Of a stretch of DNA of 59,908 nt, positions 36,050 to 45,122 are shown piece by piece; within the stretch, counting starts at the first letter, position 1; the number at the start of each line of letters is the position of its first letter. The position numbers and the translations under genes are program-made. The stretch comes from Acidimicrobiales bacterium (GTDB lineage Bacteria > Actinomycetota > Acidimicrobiia > Acidimicrobiales > Ilumatobacteraceae). The DNA lies in the NCBI GenBank assembly GCA_030828465.1, contig JAURCL010000008.1:1-59908 (forward strand), written 5' to 3'. Below the pieces are notes generated by a model that was given only the letters and a program-made list of their open reading frames with translations, did not search any database and had not been told where the DNA came from.

Positions 36050-36466
36050 ATGACCGCCGACTCCGCCCCGGACCGGATCCGATATCTGTCCCTCGCCTGG
36101 ATCCGCGAGCTGTCCGCCGCCGTCGCCGAAAGCGAACGACTCGCCGAATTGGCCGCCGAGCATCGAGTCGCCGTCACCCAGATCGTCACCGCCACGCCGG
36201 AGGGCGACGTGGCCTATCACCTGCGCGTCGCCGATGGATCGGCTGCATTCGGCGCTGGCCCCGCCGACGACGAGGACATCCGAATGCAGCAGGACTGGGA
36301 CACCGCGGTGGCGGTCGCGACCGGGGAGCTCAACGCGCAAGAGGCCTTCGTGACCGGTCGCATCCTCCTCACCGGTGATCGTGAGCTGCTCATGTCATCC
36401 CTCGAGGTGTTCGCCGCGCTCGACTCGATCTTCGCCGAGGTTCGCACCCGCACCGACTACACCTGA
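36050..36466 (+). CDS. SCP2 sterol-binding-domain-like protein
   Basis: A 138-residue protein that fits the SCP2 fold. It starts with helix RIRYLSLAWIRELSAAVAES, continues with strands VTQIVTATPEGDVAYHLRVADGSAAFGAG, then WDTAVAVATGELNAQEAFVTGRILLTGD and a last helix with FAALDSIFAEV. SCP2 domains bind lipids or CoA esters in a hydrophobic tunnel, and the stand-alone form is common in actinobacteria. The ATG follows CAGACT by 6 nt. It precedes the purine nucleoside phosphorylase gene by 34 nt, but that gene has its own -10-like hexamer. Confidence 0.75.
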   Translation: MTADSAPDRIRYLSLAWIRELSAAVAESERLAELAAEHRVAVTQIVTATPEGDVAYHLRVADGSAAFGAGPADDEDIRMQQDWDTAVAVATGELNAQEAFVTGRILLTGDRELLMSSLEVFAALDSIFAEVRTRTDYT

Positions 36467-36500
36467 GGTCCGCGAGGGTCTCCCCACCTACGATCGGCCT

Positions 36501-37217
36501 ATGCCGATCCATCTGCGCGCCGAAGCCGGCGACTACGCCCCGAGCGTCCTGTGCCCTGGCGACCCGGTGCGCGCCACCTACATCGCCGAGACGTTCTTCG
36601 ACCCCGGCTTCCGGTGCGTCAACAGTGAGCGAGGCATGCTCGGATACACCGGCACCTTCGACGGTCGTCCGATCAGCGTGCAGACCACCGGCATGGGCTG
36701 CCCGTCGGCGGGCATCGTCTTCGAGGAACTCGTCATGCTCGGCGCTCGACGGCTCGTGCGCGTCGGCACTTGCGGTGGGCTCGGCGACGGTATGCGCATG
36801 GGCGACACCGTGATCGCCCTCGCCACCAGCACCGACGACGCGACCCCGCTCCGCTACGCCCAGATGCCCGGCTACTCGCCGACGGCCACCCACGGCCTCA
36901 TCGAATCAGCGGTCGCTTTGTCGCGAGAGGCCGGAGCCACGGTTCACGTCGGTCCGATCGTGACCAGCGGGCTGTTCTACGACTCCGACCCGACGACGTT
37001 CGCCACCTGGAAGCGGCTCGGCCATATCGGAGTCGAGATGGAGGCCGCCATGATGTACACCGTGGCCGCCGTCCACCGGTTGGAGGCGCTCGCGATGATG
37101 ACCGTCTCCGATGTGCTCGGGGAGGACGGGGAGTCGGTGCGGATCAGCGACGAGGAGCTCCGCCGAGGGGTCGACTCGATGATGCGGATCGCCTGCCGGG
37201 TCGCCGTCGGCGACTGA
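36501..37217 (+). CDS. deoD: purine-nucleoside phosphorylase, DeoD type
   Basis: A 238-residue nucleoside phosphorylase. The phosphate-binding GDPVRA is at 20-25, the family block TGMGCPSAGIVFEEL follows, then RVGTCGGL. VEMEAAMMY binds the ribose and SDVLGEDGE is the base-recognition loop with the catalytic Asp typical of hexameric enzymes. It cleaves purine nucleosides with phosphate to base and ribose-1-phosphate. Length matches E. coli DeoD (239). The ATG has TACGAT 6 nt upstream (36489-36494), so it appears leaderless. It ends 9 nt before the convergent mdh stop. Confidence 0.9.
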   Translation: MPIHLRAEAGDYAPSVLCPGDPVRATYIAETFFDPGFRCVNSERGMLGYTGTFDGRPISVQTTGMGCPSAGIVFEELVMLGARRLVRVGTCGGLGDGMRMGDTVIALATSTDDATPLRYAQMPGYSPTATHGLIESAVALSREAGATVHVGPIVTSGLFYDSDPTTFATWKRLGHIGVEMEAAMMYTVAAVHRLEALAMMTVSDVLGEDGESVRISDEELRRGVDSMMRIACRVAVGD

Positions 37218-37226
37218 GACGCCGCC

Positions 37227-38222
37227 TCAGATCAGCCCGAGCTCGCGGACCGCGTCGCGCTCCTCCACGAGTTCGCCCGCCGTCGCGTCGATCTTGGCGC
37301 GGCTGTACTCGCCGATCTCGAGACCCTGCACGATCTCGTACTTCCCGTCGCGGCACACGCAGGGAAACGACGAGATGATGCCCTCGGGCACTCCATAGGA
37401 GCCATCCGACGGGATCGACATCGACACCCAGTCGCCCTCGGGGGTGCCGAGCGACCAGGAGCGGATGTGATCCACCGCCGCATTTGCCGCCGAGGCAGCC
37501 GAGGAGGCACCGCGCGCTTCGATGATGGCGGCACCGCGCTTGGCGACCGTTGGAATGAAGGTCTGGTCGACCCACTCGTGGTCGCCGACCGCCTCATAGG
37601 CGTTTCGGCCCGCCACCTCGCAGTGGAAGAGGTCGGGGTACTGGGTGGTCGAGTGGTTCCCCCAGATGGTCATGCGACGGACGTCGTTGACGCTGGCGTC
37701 GAGACGCTGGGCGATCTGGGTCACGGCGCGGTTGTGGTCGAGTCGAGTCATGGCGGTGAACCGGCCCGGATCGAGGTCTGCGGCGTTCGACATGGCGATG
37801 AGCGCGTTGGTGTTCGCCGGGTTACCCACGACGAGCACTTTCACATCACGCTTCGCAGACCGCGACAGCGCCTCGCCCTGCGGTTTGAAGATGCCCCCGT
37901 TTGCCGAGAGCAGATCCGAGCGCTCCATACCGGCCTTGCGCGGCATCGCGCCGACGAGCAGGGCGACATCAGCATCACCGAAGGCGACATCGGCGTCGTC
38001 GGTGCAGGTGATCGAGTCGAGGAGCGGGAAGGCCGAGTCGTCGAGTTCCATGCGCACCCCCTCGAGAGCGCCGAGGGCCGGCGTGATCTCGAGCAGCTGC
38101 AGAGCGATGGGGGTATCGGGTCCGAGCATCGAACCCGATGCGATGCGGAACAGGAGGGAGTAGCCGATCTGACCGGCGGCACCGGTGACTGCGACTCGAA
38201 CGGGAGAGGCGGAGGAACTCAT
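37227..38222 (-). CDS. mdh: malate dehydrogenase
   Basis: A 331-residue NAD-dependent enzyme that interconverts malate and oxaloacetate. The nucleotide loop is [18 protein letters not shown] (13-30), the substrate arginines are in [13 protein letters not shown] (93-105), and the catalytic pair is Asp162 in RLDHNRA and His190 in [12 protein letters not shown]. The GAAGQIGY start and the length match the cytosolic-type MDH of actinobacteria (329 residues in mycobacteria). TACGCT lies 6 nt before the ATG (38229-38234), so it is likely leaderless. With sdhCAB and sucCD it puts three TCA steps in this window. Confidence 0.95.
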   Translation of the reverse strand: MSSSASPVRVAVTGAAGQIGYSLLFRIASGSMLGPDTPIALQLLEITPALGALEGVRMELDDSAFPLLDSITCTDDADVAFGDADVALLVGAMPRKAGMERSDLLSANGGIFKPQGEALSRSAKRDVKVLVVGNPANTNALIAMSNAADLDPGRFTAMTRLDHNRAVTQIAQRLDASVNDVRRMTIWGNHSTTQYPDLFHCEVAGRNAYEAVGDHEWVDQTFIPTVAKRGAAIIEARGASSAASAANAAVDHIRSWSLGTPEGDWVSMSIPSDGSYGVPEGIISSFPCVCRDGKYEIVQGLEIGEYSRAKIDATAGELVEERDAVRELGLI

Positions 38223-38259
38223 GGCGCGAGCGTACGCCTGACGCCTCCCCCCTCACCAA

Positions 38260-38274
38260 CCGCGCGTAGCGCGG
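38260..38274. terminator. short hairpin after the acyltransferase gene
   Basis: A 6-bp stem ccgcgc/gcgcgg with loop gta directly follows the acyltransferase stop, with no T tract; a weak terminator candidate. Confidence 0.3.
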
Positions 38275-38278
38275 GACC

Positions 38279-40288
38279 TCACTGACCGGTGACGTCGCGG
38301 ATGAGATTGGCGTAGAAGACCTGCCCGTCGGCGGCGAGGTGGATGCCGTCGCCGGCGAAGCACTCCCCGACGCAGTTGCGCGACTCCGCCTCCCAATCGA
38401 TCACGATGAGGTTGTCATCGGCCTCGGCGTCGCGCGCCTTCAAAATGTCGTTGTTGTGATCGCGCCACGCGAGGTCACCGCGGACGGTGAGCATGATCAC
38501 CGGCACCTCCGACAGCGGTTCGAGGAACGCGTCGAGGGTCTCCTCGGAGAAGTAGCCGTTCGTGCCGAGGTGCACGACGACGGCCTGACCGAACACCGAA
38601 GCGTCACGCAACTGCTGCATGAACGGCACCGTGTCTTTCATCTGGCGGCTCTGCTGAGCGTTCACCGTGTAGCCGCGCTCAGCGAGGATCGGAGCGGCGC
38701 CAAGCATGACTGAGTCACCGATCGCCAGATACGGGATCGGCTCGCGCTTCGGCGCGACGCTGATCGGCGGTGCGGTGGTGGTTGTTTCATTCGTCGCGTC
38801 GACCGTCTCGTCAGGCGACGCGTCGACCGTCTCGCCAGCCGTCGGATCCGGTGCCGGCTCAGCGACCGTCGTCGCGGTGACCGGAGCGTCGGCGAGCAGT
38901 TCGGAGATATCGGTCACCGAGGACGACCCGACGAGGATGCTCTGCTCGATCTCGTTGAGCTCAAGGTCGGCCGTGGCAACCCGCACACCCGAGACGAGCG
39001 AGAGCACCACCACCAAGCTCGCCGCGACTCCGGCGATCCGGCGCGGCCCGGCGGCGGCCCGACGGCGGAACCGTCGCCACCGCTCAGCGAGATCGCCGCG
39101 GCGGATCGGCGTCTCGAGGAACCGGTAGGAGGCCTCGGCCACCACAACCGTCAGCAGCATGGCGAACGCGAACTGCCCGAGCGAGAGCGCGCGCCCGGCG
39201 ACCCCTCGGATGATCTGGTAGATCGGCCAGTGGTAGAGGTACAGCCCGTACGACCGTGTGCCCACCCAGAGCAAAGGCGAGGCGCCGAGCAGACGTCCGG
39301 TGAGCGACCGGCGATGGGCGACCGCCGCGATTACCGCGACCGTCGCGAGACCGGTGAGCACGAACCCCCCGCGGAAGAGCCCCGTGTCGGCCACCGTGGC
39401 CTCAGCCACCTGATCGCCTATCACGAAGTGGTAGCGGGCCGCCGCGAGCGCGAGGCCAACGAGACCGAGCAGGGCAATCAGGTCGAGCAGGAGCCCCCTG
39501 CGCGCCATGGGGCCGCGCATCACCGCCACTGGACGCCAGAGCATCGCCATGGCAGCGCCGAGCAGTAGGCCGGTCGATCGCGTGATCGTCGAGAGGTAGA
39601 GGGTGTCGGCCTTCGCGATGCATCGGTCGCCGAGGGTCCAATACGCCTCAGGGGTGACGGAGCACTCCCCGATCGGCCCACCGTGGACCGCGATCGAGGT
39701 CACCAGCGTCACCACCGCGACGATGCCCAGCATCCACAGCACTGGGCGGGCGACCCGCCGGGTGCCGCCCCGCAGGATGACCGCCATCACGATCGGCCAC
39801 ACCAGGTAGAACTGCTCCTCCACCGCGAGGCTCCACAGGTGCCGGAGCGGAGCGAAGTCACCGGAGGAGGCGTAGCCCGCCCCCACCCAGATCTGGAACC
39901 AGTTCGACACGTAGAAGAAGCCAGCGATCAGGTCACCGCGCACCTTGCCGAGCGCCTCCGGCTTGGCGATCGTCGTCCAGATCGACAGAGCGACCATCAC
40001 AGCGAAGAGCGCCGGCAGCAGCCGTCGCGCCCGACGCATCCAGAACGCGCCGAGATTGATGCGCCCGTCGCGCTCGCGCTCAGCCATGAGCAGCAGCGTG
40101 ATGAGATAGCCCGAGATCACGAAGAACACCTCGACACCGAGGAAACCGCCGGGCAACCACGACGGATCGGCGTGGTAGATCATCACCGCGATCACGGCGA
40201 GCGCGCGCAGACCATCGAGCCCCGGCAAGTAGGGCACGCTGCTGATCGTCACCCGGCGGGGACGCTCGACGCGGGACGTCGCGGACAT
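38279..40288 (-). CDS. membrane O-acyltransferase with C-terminal SGNH domain (OafA/YrhL type)
   Basis: A protein of about 669 residues. The N-terminal acyltransferase_3 domain (1-370) has some ten membrane helices and opens with YLPGLDGLRALAVIAVMIYH, whose His is the presumed catalytic residue, followed by FFVISGYLIT. After another helix and a Thr/Ala/Pro-rich external linker comes an SGNH-like domain: AIGDSVMLGAAP holds the Ser, HLGTNGY the Asn and AGDGIHLAADG the Asp-His pair. Such proteins acetylate peptidoglycan or cell-surface glycans outside the membrane. The ATG at 40288 fits a GATACT hexamer 8 nt upstream; a GTG at 40294 is the alternative. Confidence 0.88.
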   Translation of the reverse strand: MSATSRVERPRRVTISSVPYLPGLDGLRALAVIAVMIYHADPSWLPGGFLGVEVFFVISGYLITLLLMAERERDGRINLGAFWMRRARRLLPALFAVMVALSIWTTIAKPEALGKVRGDLIAGFFYVSNWFQIWVGAGYASSGDFAPLRHLWSLAVEEQFYLVWPIVMAVILRGGTRRVARPVLWMLGIVAVVTLVTSIAVHGGPIGECSVTPEAYWTLGDRCIAKADTLYLSTITRSTGLLLGAAMAMLWRPVAVMRGPMARRGLLLDLIALLGLVGLALAAARYHFVIGDQVAEATVADTGLFRGGFVLTGLATVAVIAAVAHRRSLTGRLLGASPLLWVGTRSYGLYLYHWPIYQIIRGVAGRALSLGQFAFAMLLTVVVAEASYRFLETPIRRGDLAERWRRFRRRAAAGPRRIAGVAASLVVVLSLVSGVRVATADLELNEIEQSILVGSSSVTDISELLADAPVTATTVAEPAPDPTAGETVDASPDETVDATNETTTTAPPISVAPKREPIPYLAIGDSVMLGAAPILAERGYTVNAQQSRQMKDTVPFMQQLRDASVFGQAVVVHLGTNGYFSEETLDAFLEPLSEVPVIMLTVRGDLAWRDHNNDILKARDAEADDNLIVIDWEAESRNCVGECFAGDGIHLAADGQVFYANLIRDVTGQ

Positions 40289-40326
40289 CGCCACCCAGTA
40301 TCGCCCCGGGGTGACCCAATCGGCCG

Positions 40327-41832
40327 TCAGTGACGGAAGTGACGACGCCCGGTGAACACCATCGCGATGCCGGCCTCATCGGCCGCGGCGATCACCTCGT
40401 CATCGCGGACGCTGCCCCCGGGTTGGATGACTGCTCTCACCCCGGCCGCCACCGCGGTATCGAGGCCGTCCCGGAACGGAAAGAAGGCGTCGCTCGCGCA
40501 CACCCCTCCGCTCGCGCGACCTTCGGCCCGCCCAGCCGCGATTCGAGCCGAGTCGAGCCGGTTCTGCTGACCGGCGCCGATTCCGACAGCCTGCAGCTCG
40601 CGGGCGTAGACGATCGCGTTCGAGCTCACGGCGGCGCAGACCCGCCACGCGAAACGAAGATCGGCCCACAGCGCCTCGTCGGGCTCAGCGGCCGTCACCA
40701 CCCGCCACTCGGCGTCGTCGAGCGCGACCGCATCGGGGGTCTGCATCAGCAGGCCTCCACCGATCGGGCGCAGGTCAAAGCGCCACTGGCCGGGAGCCGG
40801 TGCCGAAAGCACTCTCAGGTTGGGCTTCGAGGACAACAACTCGAGGGCGGCGGCGTCGAACGACGGCGCCACGACAACCTCGGTGAACACCGGCGCGAGA
40901 GCCTCGGCCATCGCCGCCGTTACGGGTCGGTTCGCCGCGACGATGCCTCCGAAGGCGCTCACCGGGTCGCAGGCGTTCGCCCGCGAGTAGGCCTCGGCGA
41001 TGTCGTCCGCCACGGCGACCCCGCACGGGTTCGCGTGTTTCACGATCACCACCGCTGGCCGGTCGAAACCGTGAACCAGTCGACTGGCGGACTCCGTGTC
41101 GTACAGATTCAGATAGCTGAGCGCCTTGCCCTGATGCTGAACCGCGGCATCCCACCATCCCCCCGACGAGGTGGTGTCGCGGTAGCGAGCGCCGATCTGA
41201 TGAGGGTTCTCCCCGTAGCGAAGCACCTCGGCGCGCTCGAGTGAGAGGTGCACCGTGCGCGGGAGCGGATCGTCGTCAGCTCCGGTCTCGTCGAGCCAGC
41301 GCACAATCGCGGCGTCATAGGCGGCGGTGGTCGAGAACGCGTCGCGGGCCAGACGCCGCCGCGTCGCCTCACCAACCGATCCGTTCGCAGTGATCTCGTC
41401 GAGGACCGGCGCGTAGTCGACCGGGTTCACCACGACGGCGACATGGGCGTGGTTCTTGGCGGCGGCCCGCACCATCGCCGGCCCACCGATATCGATGAGT
41501 TCGATCCCAGGGTCGGAGGAGAACGGGTACAGGTTGACGACCACCAAGTCGATCGGCTCGATGCCGTGCGCCTCCATGTCGGCGACATGCTCAGCATCGG
41601 TCGGATCGGCGAGCAGACCCCCATGGACCCGTGGATGGAGGGTCACCACACGATGCCCGAGAATCGCCGGCACGCCGGTCAGGTCGGCGACATCGGTGAC
41701 CGCGACGCCGTTCGCAGCGATCTCGCGGGCCGTCCCGCCGCTCGAGACAATTCGCCATCCGAGACGGTGGAGCTCCGAGGCGAACTCGGCCACCCCAGAC
41801 TTGTCGAAGACGGAGAACAGCGCGGTGGGCAC
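40327..41832 (-). CDS. purH: bifunctional AICAR transformylase/IMP cyclohydrolase
   Basis: A 501-residue purine enzyme that performs the last two steps to IMP. The N-terminal cyclohydrolase domain has [21 protein letters not shown] and [12 protein letters not shown]-like text. The C-terminal transformylase has [22 protein letters not shown] and, near the end, [14 protein letters not shown] and [12 protein letters not shown]. coli PurH has 529 residues, so this is a compact form. The GTG start has TAGGTT exactly 6 nt upstream (41839-41844). It follows sucD in the same direction but behind its own promoter. Confidence 0.95.
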   Translation of the reverse strand: MPTALFSVFDKSGVAEFASELHRLGWRIVSSGGTAREIAANGVAVTDVADLTGVPAILGHRVVTLHPRVHGGLLADPTDAEHVADMEAHGIEPIDLVVVNLYPFSSDPGIELIDIGGPAMVRAAAKNHAHVAVVVNPVDYAPVLDEITANGSVGEATRRRLARDAFSTTAAYDAAIVRWLDETGADDDPLPRTVHLSLERAEVLRYGENPHQIGARYRDTTSSGGWWDAAVQHQGKALSYLNLYDTESASRLVHGFDRPAVVIVKHANPCGVAVADDIAEAYSRANACDPVSAFGGIVAANRPVTAAMAEALAPVFTEVVVAPSFDAAALELLSSKPNLRVLSAPAPGQWRFDLRPIGGGLLMQTPDAVALDDAEWRVVTAAEPDEALWADLRFAWRVCAAVSSNAIVYARELQAVGIGAGQQNRLDSARIAAGRAEGRASGGVCASDAFFPFRDGLDTAVAAGVRAVIQPGGSVRDDEVIAAADEAGIAMVFTGRRHFRH

Positions 41833-41838
41833 GAAAGG

Positions 41839-41844
41839 AACCTA
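41839..41844 (-). promoter_or_regulatory. -10 hexamer of purH
   Basis: TAGGTT lies 6 nt before the purH GTG. A small stem gacccgg/ccgggtc (41872-41887) between it and the sucD stop may end the sucCD transcript. Confidence 0.5.
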
Positions 41845-41893
41845 GACGGCCCCCGCGTTGACGTTCTGTACGACCCGGCACCGGGTCCGTCGG

Positions 41894-42790
41894 CTAGAGC
41901 CCGGCGACGATCTCCGCCATCAACTCGCCGGCCTCGGTTGGGTTCTGCCCAACGCGGACACCAGCCGCTGCGAGGGCGTCCATCTTGCCCTGGGCCGTGC
42001 CTTTGCCGCCCGAGACGATCGCCCCGGCGTGACCCATCTTCTTGCCAGCCGGCGCGGTGACACCCGCGATGTAGGCACTCATCGGCTTCGAGACGTTGGC
42101 CGCGATGAACTCGGCGGCCTCCTCCTCAGCTGATCCACCGATCTCGCCGATCATGATGATGGCGTGGGTCTCGGGGTCGGCCTCGAACTCGCGGAGACAG
42201 TCGATGAAGTTCGTGCCCGGCACGGGATCGCCACCGATCCCGACGCAGGTCGACACCCCGATTCCCTTCTCCTTCAATTCGTGGAGCGCCTGATAGGTGA
42301 GCGTCCCCGACCGGCTCACGATGCCGACGTTCGGACCGTCAGCACTCGGAGGAAGAGCGATCTCACCGGCGGTGATGCCGATGTTGCACTTGCCGGGGCT
42401 GATGATGCCCGGGCAGTTCGGCCCGAGCAGGCGCGTGCCCGGATAGTCGCGCACGAGTGTGTTGAAGACCTTCGCCTCATCTTGAGCCGGAATGCCCTCG
42501 GTGATGCAGACGACGAACCCGACGCCAGCGGCGGCAGCCTCGAGGATCGCTGCCGGAGCTGCCTTCGGCGGCACAGCGACGAACGAGGCGTCGGCTCCGG
42601 TGGCCGCCACGGCCTCGGCGACCGAATCGAACACCGGGATGCCCTCGACTTCCTGGCCGCCCTTGCCGGGGGTGACTCCGGCGACCACGTTGGTGCCGTA
42701 GTCGCGGTTGCGAAGGCCGTGGTACTTGCCCTGACCGCCGGTCAGACCCTGGACGATCACCTTGGTTGCAGCATTGACGAAAATCGACAT
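41894..42790 (-). CDS. sucD: succinate-CoA ligase alpha subunit
   Basis: A 298-residue subunit that with SucC interconverts succinyl-CoA and succinate with nucleoside triphosphate formation. The CoA-binding fold starts VIVQGLTGGQGKYHG, FVAVPPKAA and CITEGIP follow, LLGPNCPGII is the CoA loop, and His254 in KMGHAGAIVSGG is the phosphorylated histidine. Length matches E. coli SucD (289). GGGAG lies upstream of the ATG. It follows sucC by 32 nt and is the third gene of the B12-protein-sucC-sucD unit. Confidence 0.96.
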   Translation of the reverse strand: MSIFVNAATKVIVQGLTGGQGKYHGLRNRDYGTNVVAGVTPGKGGQEVEGIPVFDSVAEAVAATGADASFVAVPPKAAPAAILEAAAAGVGFVVCITEGIPAQDEAKVFNTLVRDYPGTRLLGPNCPGIISPGKCNIGITAGEIALPPSADGPNVGIVSRSGTLTYQALHELKEKGIGVSTCVGIGGDPVPGTNFIDCLREFEADPETHAIIMIGEIGGSAEEEAAEFIAANVSKPMSAYIAGVTAPAGKKMGHAGAIVSGGKGTAQGKMDALAAAGVRVGQNPTEAGELMAEIVAGL

Positions 42791-42822
42791 GTTGTCTCCC
42801 GCTTCTCCCTGGACGTTCCGAT

Positions 42823-43974
42823 TCAGTTCTGGCCGGCGAGGGCCACGGCCGCGCGCGCGGCGTCGAGCATGGTGGGCTCCGAACGAAGCCGTGACTCCGG
42901 GATACCCGCCTCAGCGAGGATGCGACGACCCTCCTCGGCGTTCGTGCCGTCGAGGCGAATCACAATCGGCGCACGCAACTCGACGCGTCCGAGTGCCTCG
43001 ACGATGCCTTTGGCCACCTCCTCGCCTCGGGTGATGCCACCGAAGATGTTGATGAAGATGGACCGGACGTCCTGATCGAAGTTGATCACCTCGAGCGCAG
43101 CCGCCATCACGTCGGCGTTCGCGCCGCCACCGATGTCGAGGAAGTTCGCCGCGGTGCCGCCCACCTGGTTCACGACATCGAGTGTCGACATGGCGAGACC
43201 AGCGCCGTTGGCGATGATCCCGACCGAACCCTCGAGGCCGATGTACTGCAAACCGTTTTGCTTCGCGAGCTGCTCGCGATCGTCGAGCACCTCGGTGGCG
43301 GCGTAGGCCTCCCACTCGGGATGACGGAACACAGCGTTCGAATCGAGGCTGACCTTCGCGTCGAGCGCGTGCACCTCACCGGTCGGCTTCAGGATGAGCG
43401 GGTTGATCTCAGCGAGGTCGCAGTCGCCCTCAGTGAAGCAGCGGTAGAGCTTCACCAGAATGTCCGCGGCGCCGTCGAGGGCTCGCTCGGGCAGTTTCGC
43501 GTCGGTGGCAGCCTGACGCGCGGTCGCCAGATCAAGACCGTCGACGGGGTCGATGTGGAGTTTCACGATCGCCTCAGGGTCGCTCTCGGCAACCGCCTCA
43601 ATCTCGACCCCACCCTGAGCGGAGAGCATCAGCAGGTGCTTCTTCGCGGCGCGGTCGAGGGTGAAGCTCGCGTAGTACTCCTCGTCGATATCGGAGGCGT
43701 GCTCCACCCAGAGTCGCTCGACAAGGTGGCCTTTGATGTCCATACCGAGGATGTTCCCGGCGTGGTGTCGAACCTCGTCAGCATCGGCAGCGAGCTTGAT
43801 ACCGCCCGCCTTCCCGCGGCCTCCGACCTGCACCTGGGCCTTGACAACGACCGGATAGCCGGCGGCCTCAGCTGCTGAGACAGCCTCGTCGACGGTCAGC
43901 GCGACATCACCCGCGCTCACCGGGATGTCGTAGCGGGCGAAGTACTGCTTGCCCTGATATTCGAACAGATCCAC
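42823..43974 (-). CDS. sucC: ADP-forming succinate-CoA ligase beta subunit
   Basis: A 383-residue ATP-grasp subunit. The N terminus reads DLFEYQGKQYFARYDIPVS, VVKAQVQVGGRGKAGGIKLA is the nucleotide-binding lid, EINPLIL carries metal ligands and IFGGITRGEEVAKG is the CoA-ligase C-terminal domain. It binds nucleotide and succinate. The GTG start is 3 nt after the stop of the B12-binding gene, indicating coupled translation. With sucD it forms the heterodimer or heterotetramer. Confidence 0.96.
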   Translation of the reverse strand: MDLFEYQGKQYFARYDIPVSAGDVALTVDEAVSAAEAAGYPVVVKAQVQVGGRGKAGGIKLAADADEVRHHAGNILGMDIKGHLVERLWVEHASDIDEEYYASFTLDRAAKKHLLMLSAQGGVEIEAVAESDPEAIVKLHIDPVDGLDLATARQAATDAKLPERALDGAADILVKLYRCFTEGDCDLAEINPLILKPTGEVHALDAKVSLDSNAVFRHPEWEAYAATEVLDDREQLAKQNGLQYIGLEGSVGIIANGAGLAMSTLDVVNQVGGTAANFLDIGGGANADVMAAALEVINFDQDVRSIFINIFGGITRGEEVAKGIVEALGRVELRAPIVIRLDGTNAEEGRRILAEAGIPESRLRSEPTMLDAARAAVALAGQN

Positions 43975-43977
43975 GTG

Positions 43978-44382
43978 TCAGTCCTCTCGTTCGTCGAGTG
44001 CGGATTCGAGCCAAGAGCTGATGGCCTTCAGCGAGGCTCCGGGTTGGAAGATCTCGGCGACACCCTGCTCGCGGAGGGCGCGGGCGTCGGCATCGGGGAT
44101 CACACCACCGCCGAACACAAGCACATCGGACAGCCCGCGATCACCCAGTTCGGACATGACCCGAGGGAACAGGTTGAGGTGCGCCCCCGAGAGGAGCGAG
44201 AGACCCACCGCGTCGGCGTCCTCTTGGAGCACCGTCTCAGCGATCTGCTCTGGGGTCTGGTGGAGGCCGGTGTAGATGACCTCGAAACCGTGATCACGCA
44301 GCGCTCGGGTGATGGTCTTCGCCCCTCGATCGTGGCCGTCGAGGCCCGGCTTGCCGACAACGACGCGATACGGGCGCTTCAC
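43978..44382 (-). CDS. stand-alone cobalamin-binding domain of methylmalonyl-CoA mutase type
   Basis: A 134-residue B12-binding protein. GKPGLDGHDRGAKT (10-23) holds the base-off motif DxHxxG with His17 as the cobalt ligand, GLSLLSGAH is the second and VFGGGVIPDAD the third corrinoid contact. The closest group is the small C-terminal subunit of split methylmalonyl-CoA mutase, which isomerises methylmalonyl-CoA to succinyl-CoA with a separate catalytic chain. No catalytic chain lies in the window. Placement 3 nt before sucC links succinyl-CoA supply and use. TAGGGT lies 9 nt before the GTG start. Confidence 0.87.
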   Translation of the reverse strand: MKRPYRVVVGKPGLDGHDRGAKTITRALRDHGFEVIYTGLHQTPEQIAETVLQEDADAVGLSLLSGAHLNLFPRVMSELGDRGLSDVLVFGGGVIPDADARALREQGVAEIFQPGASLKAISSWLESALDERED

Positions 44383-44469
44383 AAGTTGATGACCCTATTC
44401 GCTTGTTCGAGTGAGCGGCCAACCGGCTCAGCCCCTCGTACCGAACTTCCGGTGTGGCAGCCTGACTTC

Positions 44470-44497
44470 TTGACAACATGATGTCATGATGTAGAGT
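44470..44497 (+). promoter_or_regulatory. promoter and operator of the toxin-antitoxin pair
   Basis: TTGACA (44470-44475), a 16-nt spacer and TAGAGT (44492-44497) form the clearest sigma-70 promoter of the window. The spacer contains two perfect tandem copies of CATGATGT (44477-44484 and 44485-44492), a typical ribbon-helix-helix operator. The ATG follows the -10 by 8 nt. Confidence 0.75.
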
Positions 44498-44505
44498 CAG
44501 AGCCG

Positions 44506-44712
44506 ATGAAACAGACCACCGTTCGCCTGCCAGCCGAACTCGCCGAGGCCACCGAGGCCGCCGCGCGCGCCAACGGCACGAGCGTGAATCAGTTCATCAT
44601 CGACGCCCTGGCGTCCGAGATCCAGCGACTCCGCGAGAACGACGAGTTCCAAGCGCGGCTTCGCCGACTGGTCGAGGACAACAAGGCGATCCTCGACCGC
44701 CTCGCCCAGTGA
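44506..44712 (+). CDS. ribbon-helix-helix antitoxin
   Basis: A 68-residue protein. Residues 2-8 (KQTTVRL) form the DNA-contacting strand, PAELAEATEAAARANGTSVNQFIIDAL gives the two helices of the RHH fold, and the remaining charged helix (EIQRLRENDEFQARLRRLVE) should bind and neutralise the toxin. It overlaps the Doc-like gene by 4 nt (GTGA), the standard antitoxin-first layout. Autorepression through the tandem CATGATGT repeats in its promoter is likely. Doc toxins usually pair with Phd folds, so an RHH partner is a variant arrangement. Confidence 0.85.
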   Translation: MKQTTVRLPAELAEATEAAARANGTSVNQFIIDALASEIQRLRENDEFQARLRRLVEDNKAILDRLAQ

Positions 44713-45089
44713 ACTTCCTTACGCTCGCTGAGGCCATGCTCCTCGCCGAAGCGGCAACCGGGATCGATGCTGCGACCCTCGGCCGCGTTTCGCGTGTTGA
44801 ACTCCTCGACTCGGCGCTCCACGCTCCCCGAGCCGGATTCGGTGACGTTGACGTCTATCCGGATCTCCCCTCGAAAGCGGCAGTGCTGACCGTGCGGATC
44901 TCTCGCAACCATCCGCTTCCCGATGGCAACAAGCGCCTCGCTTGGCTCGCGCTCCTGTGGTTTCTCGAATCGAATGGAGCGACCATCGTTCACACCGACG
45001 ACGAAGCGGTCGATCTCATGCTTGGCGTAGCGGCAGGCTCGTACGACGAGCTCTACGTCGCCGACTGGATCACCCGGCACATCGAGTGA
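44709..45089 (+). CDS. doc: Doc-type Fic-domain toxin
   Basis: A 126-residue Fic/Doc protein. The active-site motif NHPLPDGNKRLAW (67-79) follows HxFx(D/E)GN(K/G)R with Leu70 for Phe. Lys75 in place of the Gly of true Fic AMPylases is the Doc signature. Doc of phage P1 phosphorylates elongation factor Tu and stops translation. The N-terminal part TLAEAMLLAEAATG and the later helix RLAWLALLWFLESNG match Doc. GTG start, 4-nt overlap with the antitoxin. The motif looks intact, so it is probably active. Confidence 0.88.
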   Translation: MNFLTLAEAMLLAEAATGIDAATLGRVSRVELLDSALHAPRAGFGDVDVYPDLPSKAAVLTVRISRNHPLPDGNKRLAWLALLWFLESNGATIVHTDDEAVDLMLGVAAGSYDELYVADWITRHIE

Positions 45090-45122
45090 GCACTCTCGGA
45101 CACTCTCCGCCACACTGACGCC

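Noticed and set aside
44383-44469. Cobalamin riboswitch before the B12-binding gene
   Set aside because: The gap is short, lacks B12-box-like text and contains an ordinary TAGGGT hexamer close to the start.
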